A stretch of 44,976 nt of DNA from Nitrosomonas sp. (GTDB lineage: Bacteria; Pseudomonadota; Gammaproteobacteria; Burkholderiales; Nitrosomonadaceae). Positions 38,973 to 44,976 of the stretch are shown here, in pieces. The stretch's first letter is position 1, and every line of letters begins with the position of its first letter. The translations under genes and the position numbers were made by a program. The DNA lies in contig JAGRFM010000202.1 of NCBI GenBank assembly GCA_020446045.1, positions 1 to 44,976 on the forward strand, written 5' to 3'. The notes beneath the pieces were generated by a model. It saw nothing but the letters and a program-made list of their open reading frames with translations. It ran no database searches and had not been told where the DNA came from.

Positions 38973-39716
38973 TTAGAAATCACCCCAGTACGTTTGTATG
39001 GCAGCTAACGTTGCCAGTGCGGCCGTTTCAGTACGCATGATTCGTTGACCAACTTTTAGGGCGATGAATCCGTGCTGGTGTAAAATGTCTTCTTCTTCCG
39101 GTGTCCAGCCGCCTTCAGGTCCGACAGTCAATGTCATTGATGTATTGGAGGATGGTTCAGGAAGGTTTTTTAAACGTTGATCACCGTTGACCGAAAGCAT
39201 AAAATTTAGATGACTCGGCTGGTCAGCTTTACGGCAACTGAGCCAATCCGTTAGTGTCAGTGGCGGTGATATGATTGGAATGCGATTTCTGCAACACTGC
39301 TCACACGCCGAGATAATAATTTTTTGCCAATGCCGCAATCGCTTGATGGCGCGTTCTTCTGATAATCGAACGATACTTCGTGTTGTGAAAAGTGGTTGAA
39401 TCGATGTTGCACCCAGTTCAATCGATTTTTGAATAATCCAATCCATTTTTTCGTTTACACATACTGCCTGAGCGATTTCAATGGTCAACGGGGATTCTCG
39501 TTCGACGGCCTCAAACTGCCCGACTATGACGGTTGTAGATGTTTTGCGTATGTTCTCAATGCGTGCATGAAATTCACCGCCTTTGCCATTAAATACAATA
39601 ACTGCATTGCCCGGTTTGAGCCTTAAAACCCGGCTGGCATGATGTCCAGTGGCTAGATCAAGTTCAAGCGTTTGACCGATAAAAATATCGTTACAACAGA
39701 AAAAGCGTGGTGGCAT
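38973..39716 (-). CDS. rsmE: 16S rRNA m3U1498 methyltransferase RsmE
   Basis: 247 residues. A SPOUT-fold enzyme that methylates U1498 of 16S rRNA. An N-terminal PUA-like region with HHASRVLRLKPGNAVIVFNGKGGE precedes the trefoil-knot SAM site LTVGPEGGWTPEEE...RIMRTETAALATLA. A longer frame opens at 39761; I chose ATG 39716 (MPPRFF), which matches the usual family N-terminus and length. No start has a clear ribosome site. ArgA is 82 bases downstream. Confidence 0.93.
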   Translation of the reverse strand: MPPRFFCCNDIFIGQTLELDLATGHHASRVLRLKPGNAVIVFNGKGGEFHARIENIRKTSTTVIVGQFEAVERESPLTIEIAQAVCVNEKMDWIIQKSIELGATSIQPLFTTRSIVRLSEERAIKRLRHWQKIIISACEQCCRNRIPIISPPLTLTDWLSCRKADQPSHLNFMLSVNGDQRLKNLPEPSSNTSMTLTVGPEGGWTPEEEDILHQHGFIALKVGQRIMRTETAALATLAAIQTYWGDF

Positions 39717-39906
39717 GGTTTGGTAGAAATTACAAGTGTCGAAACCGGAACGTCGTCTCATGCTAATATATCATGAGTCATCATTATCAATGGATTACTT
39801 GTAACTAAGATTTCAATCTGCATATACGCATGTATGTTGACGGTTAAATACAGAATTTTAAAACAACATATTATATTGAATAGCAACGAATAGGAGAAAT
39901 TAAGTA

Positions 39907-40464
39907 ATGGCACGTACGGAAACACCGGTTTGTGATTTTGGTTGGAAGGCGGTTGATTTTGATCTGCCGGGTGTTGATGGGAAGCGTCATAGTTTGGCCT
40001 CGGCGAAAGGCGAGAGTGGATTGTTGGTCATGTTTATTTGCAACCATTGTCCCTATGTCAAAGCTATACAGGATCGCCTGGTTCGGGATGTCAACGAATT
40101 GAAGCTGCACGGTATGAATGCAATTGCAATAATGTCCAATGATCCGGCTGATTACCCGGAAGATTCTTTCGACAATATGATTCGTGTTGCAAAAGAATTG
40201 AACTATCCTTTCCCTTATGTCTGGGACGAAACCCAGGAAGTGGCCAAAGCATATGGCGCTGTTTGCACGCCTGATTTTTTTGGATTTAACCGAGATCTTG
40301 AACTACAATATCGCGGTCGTTTGGATGCTTCGCGCAAGGAAGCCGCACTGCCGGATGTGCGACGTGACTTGTTTGAAGGAATGCTGGAAGTGGCAAAAAC
40401 AGGCAACGGTCCGAAAGATCAAATACCCAGTATTGGTTGTTCTATTAAGTGGCGATCTGAATAA
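39907..40464 (+). CDS. thioredoxin-fold redox protein (peroxiredoxin-like)
   Basis: 185 residues. AhpC/TSA-like thioredoxin fold, with an active-site-like CNHCPYV (about residues 44-50) in place of the usual CGPC, and a second cysteine pattern GCSIKW near the C-terminus. CNHC suggests thiol-disulfide exchange or metal binding rather than peroxidase activity. No signal peptide, so it is cytoplasmic. AGGAG lies ten bases before the ATG. The next gene starts two bases after its stop, so they share a transcript. The substrate is unknown. Confidence 0.85.
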   Translation: MARTETPVCDFGWKAVDFDLPGVDGKRHSLASAKGESGLLVMFICNHCPYVKAIQDRLVRDVNELKLHGMNAIAIMSNDPADYPEDSFDNMIRVAKELNYPFPYVWDETQEVAKAYGAVCTPDFFGFNRDLELQYRGRLDASRKEAALPDVRRDLFEGMLEVAKTGNGPKDQIPSIGCSIKWRSE

Positions 40465-40466
40465 CC

Positions 40467-41249
40467 GTGCTGAATGATGTTATAGCTGCAGTGAGGGAGG
40501 TTGCAAGGAAGGAAATCATGCCGCGTTACTTGTGTGTTGCGCGGCAAACAAAAGAAGATGGCAGTGCCTGCACAGAAGCTGATCTTGCTGCGCAGCACAA
40601 GTTGCTTGAGTTGCTGCAGAAAATCCACCCATGTGCGGTAATGGGCGAAGAAATGTCGCGCCAGGAACAGGAAGTGCAGTGGGTTAATGGCAGAGATGGG
40701 TTGTGGAGTATTGATCCTATCGATGGGACTTCCAATTTTCTCAATGGTTTGCCGTATTTCGCGATTTCGGTTGCGTGGATGAAGCAGGGTAAAAGTGTGT
40801 TAGGGGTAATTTATAATCCGGTTTCCAACGAAATGTTTTATGCTGAACGGGGTTGTGGCGCTTTTTTGAATGGCAGACGGCTGCCAATAAGGCAAACCAC
40901 AACCGTTTTATCCAATGCGGTAGCAAACGTGGATTTAAAGCGGTTGCACAATAAGTTGGCAGCTAAGGTTGCTTCTACACCGCCATATGCTTCGCAACGG
41001 AATTATGGCGCCTGCGCTTTGGAATGGTGTTATACCGCAGCCGGTTATTTTGATCTTTATCTACATGGTGGTCAGAAACCATGGGATTATGCGGCTGGCA
41101 GTCTGATTCTGGAAGAAGCGGGAGGGTATATGTCCGGGTTTGAGTATGACGATTATTGGTCAGGTTCGCCATGGCGCCGTTCAGTCATAGCCGCACTGGA
41201 TAAAAATTTGTTTTTGCAGTGGCGCGATTGGGTTCGGGCGCATCAATAA
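40467..41249 (+). CDS. inositol-monophosphatase-family phosphatase
   Basis: 260 residues. Mg2+-dependent phosphatase fold. GEEMS supplies metal ligands, WSIDPIDGTSNF is the family signature, and KPWDYAAGSLILEEAGG is the second. Family members act on inositol phosphates, histidinol phosphate, fructose-1,6-bisphosphate or PAP (CysQ), so the substrate is open. With Calvin-cycle genes nearby, a sugar-bisphosphatase is possible but unsupported. It begins with GTG, two bases after the redox-protein stop, the only start giving a complete domain. Confidence 0.9.
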   Translation: MLNDVIAAVREVARKEIMPRYLCVARQTKEDGSACTEADLAAQHKLLELLQKIHPCAVMGEEMSRQEQEVQWVNGRDGLWSIDPIDGTSNFLNGLPYFAISVAWMKQGKSVLGVIYNPVSNEMFYAERGCGAFLNGRRLPIRQTTTVLSNAVANVDLKRLHNKLAAKVASTPPYASQRNYGACALEWCYTAAGYFDLYLHGGQKPWDYAAGSLILEEAGGYMSGFEYDDYWSGSPWRRSVIAALDKNLFLQWRDWVRAHQ

Positions 41250-41304
41250 ATTTTGTGGTTAAATGTTGTAATAAGCCCGTCACGGAATTTAACAGGGGCG
41301 ACGT

Positions 41305-42744
41305 TTGAAAATAATTATTCTGGGTGCGGGACAGGTTGGTTCATCGGTCGCTGAGAGCTTGGTCGGTGAAGCCAATGACATTACTATGGTCGATACCGAT
41401 CCTGACCGGCTTGCGCTGCTTCAAGACAGGCTGGATCTGAGAACGGTTGTCGGCAATGCATCGCATCCTTCAATTCTTGTCAGCGCCGGCATAGAAGATG
41501 CAGATATGGTGCTTGCAGTAACCGAGCACGATGAAACCAATCTGGTCTCTTGTAAATTGGCTGCATCATTATTTAACACACCCACCAAGATTGCGCGTAT
41601 CCGTTCATCAGAATATCTTGCGCATCCCGAAATTTTTTCAACGGATAATTTTTGTGTTGATTTTGCGATTTGTCCCGAACAGATTCTTACGGAATATATT
41701 GAGAATTTGATTGAATTTCCGGAAGCTTTGCAGGTGCTTGATTTTGCAGATGGAGAGGTAAGTCTTGTGGCAGTGCGAGCATTGTATGGCGGTCTTCTCG
41801 TGGGGCAGCAGCTGCAAGAACTGCGAAAACATATGCCGAATGTGGACACGCGGGTGGCTGCTATTTTTCGTCAAAATCGCCCGATTATTCCCGAAGGAAA
41901 TACGGTCATAGAAGCGGAAGACGAAGTATTTTTTATTGCGGCATCAGAAAATATTCGCGCGGTAATGCGTGAATTGCGCAATATGGATAAACCGGTCAAA
42001 CGTGTCATGATTGCTGGAGGTGGCAAGATTGGCAGGCGTTTGGGTAAAACACTCGAAAAAGATTACCAGGTTAGAATTGTTGAGCGTAATTATAAGGCGT
42101 GTGAGCGTTTGGCTGCTGAATTGCATAATACGCTGGTGTTGCATGGTGATGCAACAGATGAGAAATTGCTTGAAAGTGAAAACATTTCCGAAATGGATAT
42201 GTTTTGTGCGCTGACCAATGATGACGAGAATAATATTATGTCTGCGTTATTAGCCAAACGTCTGGGGGCGCGTAAGGTCATCGCATTAATTAACCGACGC
42301 GCTTATGTTGATTTGGTGCAAAGTGGCGGTATTGATATTGCGATTTCTCCTGCGCAGGTAACGATTGGATCGCTGCTGGCGTATGTTAGGCAGGGAGACG
42401 TGGTAGCGGTGCACAGTCTGCGCCGTGGAGCGGCGGAAGCGCTTGAGCTGGTTGCACACGGAGATGAGCAGTCTTCTAATGTTGTAGGTAAAAAAATAGA
42501 AGATATCGAATTACCCAAAGGAGCAACCATTGGCGCAATCGTACGTGGTCTCCCGCCAACGGATGAATTTTATAATGCTGCGTCAGAGCGTCAGGATGGA
42601 TTTTCTCGTGCCGGTATTCAAGTCATAATAGCACATCACGATACCGTGATTGAATCCGAGGATCATGTCATTTTATTTGTTGTTAACCGAAAAATGATAC
42701 GTGAAGTAGAAAAATTATTTCAGGTTAAAGTAGGCTTTCTGTAA
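41305..42744 (+). CDS. trkA: Trk potassium uptake regulator TrkA
   Basis: 479 residues. Peripheral NAD-binding gate of the Trk K+ transporter. Two RCK_N modules open with ILGAGQVGSS and MIAGGGKIGRR, each followed by an RCK_C module, the duplicated architecture of proteobacterial TrkA. It starts at a TTG, with AGGGG six bases ahead and an immediate KIIILGAGQ, so no better start exists. TrkH, its membrane partner, follows 15 bases after its stop. Confidence 0.96.
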   Translation: MKIIILGAGQVGSSVAESLVGEANDITMVDTDPDRLALLQDRLDLRTVVGNASHPSILVSAGIEDADMVLAVTEHDETNLVSCKLAASLFNTPTKIARIRSSEYLAHPEIFSTDNFCVDFAICPEQILTEYIENLIEFPEALQVLDFADGEVSLVAVRALYGGLLVGQQLQELRKHMPNVDTRVAAIFRQNRPIIPEGNTVIEAEDEVFFIAASENIRAVMRELRNMDKPVKRVMIAGGGKIGRRLGKTLEKDYQVRIVERNYKACERLAAELHNTLVLHGDATDEKLLESENISEMDMFCALTNDDENNIMSALLAKRLGARKVIALINRRAYVDLVQSGGIDIAISPAQVTIGSLLAYVRQGDVVAVHSLRRGAAEALELVAHGDEQSSNVVGKKIEDIELPKGATIGAIVRGLPPTDEFYNAASERQDGFSRAGIQVIIAHHDTVIESEDHVILFVVNRKMIREVEKLFQVKVGFL

Positions 42745-42759
42745 CAATCAGATTATTTT

Positions 42760-44217
42760 ATGAACCGACTTCTTGCTGTAGTCAATGTGTTGGGTAAAAT
42801 GATCCTGGTATTCGGGTTAACAATGTTGATTCCGTTGGCTTTGGCCATCTGGATCGATGATGGTTCACGCTGGGCCTTCCAGGAATCTATTTTGATTACA
42901 TTGGGTTCTGGTGGGATTTTATGGTTTTTTACACGCCGCTATAAACGAGAGTTGCAGACGCGCGACGGATTCTTGCTGGTAGTGTTGGTATGGTCAGGCC
43001 TGCCGGCTTTTGCCATGTTGCCGTTTTTATTATATTTGCCAGAATTAAGTTTGAGTATGGCGTATTTTGAAGCGGTATCAGGCTTGACAGCAACAGGTGG
43101 AACGGTGTTGTCGGGCTTGGATGACATGCCGTTATCCATTAATTTATGGCGGGGCGAGATCGTCTGGTTAGGTGGAATGGGGTTGATTGTATTGGCAGTT
43201 GCCATACTGCCGTTATTGGGCGTGGGTGGCAGGCAGATCTTTAAAGCCGAGACACCAGGGCCGATGAAGGAAAGTAAATTAACGCCACGCATTGCGGAAA
43301 CGGCCAAAGGATTGTGGCTGATTTATGCCAGTCTGACATTGATTTGCATCGTTGCCTATCGCTGGGCGGGGATGAATTGGTTTGATGCGGTGATGCATGC
43401 ATTTACGACACTGGGACTGGGAGGTTTTTCATCGCATGATGCCAGTTTCGGTTATTGGGATTCTCCAGTTATAGAAAGTGTTGCAATTGTCTTTATGCTA
43501 ATTGCAGGGATTAATTTTGCAACCCATTTTCTGGCATGGCGTGCAAAAAGCCTGTCATCTTATCGTCTCGATCAAGAAGTTGGTTGGTTCCTGTTTTTTG
43601 TTCTGGCAAGCTGTATTGTGTTTGCGTACTATTTATGGATCGCCGGTGTTTATTCAGATGTGTTAACAGCATTGCGTTATGCCAGTTTTAATATCGTCTC
43701 GGTTGCTACGACAACAGGATATAGCAGTACGGATTACAGTTTATGGCCTGTTTTTATCATATTCTGGATGTTGTTTTTGTCCGCTTTTAGCACATCTTCT
43801 GGTTCAACAGGAGGTGGGATTAAAATGGTGCGTGCCAGGATTCTGTATCAACAAGTCTATCGCGAACTGATTACCATGATGCATCCGAGCGCCGTAACAC
43901 CGGCTAAGCTGGGTAAAAATGCGATATCTAATCGGATTGTATTTGCAGTTTTGGTTTTTTTGTTTATTTACATCGCCAGTATTGTAATAATGACACTGGT
44001 TTTGGCGTTAAGCGGTCTGGATGAAATGACGGCTTTTTCAGCGGCGGTTGCGTGTATTAATAATCTAGGCCCCGGTTTAGGAGAAATAGGGCCCGCAACG
44101 ACTTATGCTTCACTTTCCGATTTTCAGACCTGGGTTTGCAGTTTTGCCATGTTGCTGGGTAGGCTGGAATTTTTTACACTGCTGGTTGTTTTTACCCCGG
44201 CATTCTGGAGGAAGTAA
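42760..44217 (+). CDS. trkH: Trk potassium uptake protein TrkH
   Basis: 485 residues. Membrane pore of the K+ uptake system. The four pore loops carry the selectivity glycines: SGLTATGG (~107-114), TTLGLGGFS (~215-224), ATTTGYSS (~315-323) and NNLGPG (~433-439). Eight to ten transmembrane helices surround them. It is 15 bases after trkA, as a two-gene operon. The presence of a K+ system together with a K+-independent pyrophosphatase means hppA need not depend on its supply. Confidence 0.97.
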   Translation: MNRLLAVVNVLGKMILVFGLTMLIPLALAIWIDDGSRWAFQESILITLGSGGILWFFTRRYKRELQTRDGFLLVVLVWSGLPAFAMLPFLLYLPELSLSMAYFEAVSGLTATGGTVLSGLDDMPLSINLWRGEIVWLGGMGLIVLAVAILPLLGVGGRQIFKAETPGPMKESKLTPRIAETAKGLWLIYASLTLICIVAYRWAGMNWFDAVMHAFTTLGLGGFSSHDASFGYWDSPVIESVAIVFMLIAGINFATHFLAWRAKSLSSYRLDQEVGWFLFFVLASCIVFAYYLWIAGVYSDVLTALRYASFNIVSVATTTGYSSTDYSLWPVFIIFWMLFLSAFSTSSGSTGGGIKMVRARILYQQVYRELITMMHPSAVTPAKLGKNAISNRIVFAVLVFLFIYIASIVIMTLVLALSGLDEMTAFSAAVACINNLGPGLGEIGPATTYASLSDFQTWVCSFAMLLGRLEFFTLLVVFTPAFWRK

Positions 44218-44266
44218 TTCAGGACAAACGATAATAGTTGAGTCTATTAGAAGCATTCGATTGTTA

Positions 44267-44689
44267 ATGGATAAGAACGATATCAAGATGAAAGAAGAAA
44301 CTAAATTAGAAGGTATCAAGGTATTAATTGTTGATGACAGCAGTACGATACGGCGCAGTGCGGAAATATTTTTGTCTGACACCGGTTGCAAAGTGATTAC
44401 TGCGGAGAATGGTTTTGATGCCATGGCAAAAATTGTTGATAATCATCCGAATATCATTTTTGTTGATATTGTTATGCCGCGTTTAGACGGTTATCAGGCT
44501 TGTCAGATGATCAAAAAAAATTCCAATTACCATTCGACGCCTGTAATTATGTTATCAAGTAAGGATGGTTTGTTTGATAAAGCAAAAGGACGTATGGCAG
44601 GATCGGATGAGTATTTAACAAAACCGTTTACAAAAGAAGTTTTGTTAAACGTTATTCAAAAACATGCGTTGCAAATAAACAACAAGTAA
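44267..44689 (+). CDS. pilG: PilG-like response regulator
   Basis: 140 residues. Single receiver domain: Asp23/Asp24, phospho-acceptor Asp67 in IIFVDIVMPRLDGYQ, the SSKDGLFDKAKGR segment and Lys119 in LTKPFT. These match PilG of the type IV pilus Chp chemosensory pathway. No output domain, so it signals by protein contact. Frames can open much further upstream inside trkH, but ATG 44267 is the first outside trkH; ATG 44288 is an alternative. It stands after trkH; no other pil gene is present before the window ends. Confidence 0.8.
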   Translation: MDKNDIKMKEETKLEGIKVLIVDDSSTIRRSAEIFLSDTGCKVITAENGFDAMAKIVDNHPNIIFVDIVMPRLDGYQACQMIKKNSNYHSTPVIMLSSKDGLFDKAKGRMAGSDEYLTKPFTKEVLLNVIQKHALQINNK

Positions 44690-44976
44690 AAAAGTGAATA
44701 AGAACATGGTTCGGTGAATTAATTAAAAAGAGTTGAGTGAATTTTTTTAGTTTTTAGAAATATGGTCAAAACAGAAGTTTGTTGTAATAAATTGTTAATA
44801 AATGATAATTGTTTTTAATCAGTGAAAGTTTTCTTGCAATTGAAAATGAATTTATGACAAATGACTTGACTTTATAGTGTAAGGTCGACTAGCCTGTGGG
44901 TTACAGCACAAAGGCTTTGTTAGAAGGAGTTTATTGCTGTTGTAAAAAGAGCAGTACTAATTAATTAGTATTAAGA
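44690..44976. other. gene-free end of window, possible leader of a downstream gene
   Basis: No coding frame is evident over 287 bases. It includes a TTGACT (44866-44871) without a clear -10, a strong AAGGAG at 44924-44929 whose following TTG frame closes after two codons, and a 16-bp perfect palindrome TACTAATT/AATTAGTA (44955-44970) close to the window edge. It may belong to a gene beginning beyond the window. Confidence 0.35.
44955..44970. repeat. 16-bp perfect palindrome
   Basis: TACTAATT followed directly by AATTAGTA, with no spacer. It could be an operator, but it is wholly AT-rich apart from two bases and may be chance. Confidence 0.5.

Noticed and set aside
39762-39906. TTGACG near 39838 as promoter for the redox protein
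   Set aside because: No -10 at 16-18 base spacing; AT-rich sequence gives several weak candidates only.

Overview
The window reads as chromosomal DNA of a betaproteobacterium, most probably an ammonia oxidiser of the Nitrosomonas group. This rests on gene order and protein style, not on any database search: recA-recX-alaS; def-fmt-rsmB-DUF4390-ntrY-ntrX; dprA-smg-topoisomerase III; aroA-cmk-rpsA-ihfB-lapA; a Calvin-cycle/glycolysis run tkt-gap-pgk-pyk-fba; and a PPi-dependent phosphofructokinase beside a proton-pumping pyrophosphatase. Base composition is moderate and AT-leaning. I saw no rRNA, tRNA, CRISPR array, prophage or intact insertion sequence.

Layout. 1-1454: accessory-looking end with an OmpA-domain protein lacking a signal peptide, a small tandem repeat and a gene-free stretch. 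1455-6176 (minus): recA, recX, a small exported OB-fold-like protein, alaS and an orphan antitoxin-like gene. 6426-10806 (plus): adk, pfp and hppA, the last two forming a pyrophosphate-economy pair. 10876-11119: a 234-bp MITE-like element with 17-bp perfect terminal inverted repeats and a 5-bp target duplication, inserted against the ntrX stop codon. 11116-17994 (minus): def, fmt, rsmB, DUF4390, ntrY and ntrX, with tight overlaps; the NtrX AAA+ domain is degenerate. 18098-23728 (plus): LysM protein, dprA, smg and a large topoisomerase III. 23836-24090 (minus): a two-helix membrane protein. 24473-29026 (plus): aroA, cmk, rpsA, ihfB, then a promoter, a strongly initiated 21-codon cysteine-rich leader ORF and lapA. 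29316-36397 (plus): tkt, gap, pgk, pyk, fba. 36544-39716 (minus): CYTH phosphatase-like protein, yggX, argA, rsmE. 39907-44689 (plus): redoxin, inositol-monophosphatase-like protein, trkA, trkH and a PilG-type response regulator.

How they fit together. Most genes are housekeeping: translation quality and start (alaS, fmt, def, rsmB, rsmE, rpsA), recombination and DNA uptake/topology (recA, recX, dprA, topoisomerase III, ihfB), and nucleotide supply (adk, cmk). The carbon cluster supplies the shared enzymes of the Calvin cycle and glycolysis. PPi recycling by Pfp and the H+-pyrophosphatase, the latter with the lysine typical of K+-independent enzymes, suits an energy-limited lithoautotroph. 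TrkA and TrkH form a potassium uptake system.

Most worth a second look: the MITE-like element at ntrX, the degenerate NtrX ATPase, the Cys-rich leader ORF before lapA, the signal-less OmpA-domain protein and the orphan antitoxin after alaS. No large undescribed multi-gene system is evident; the novel signals are small.
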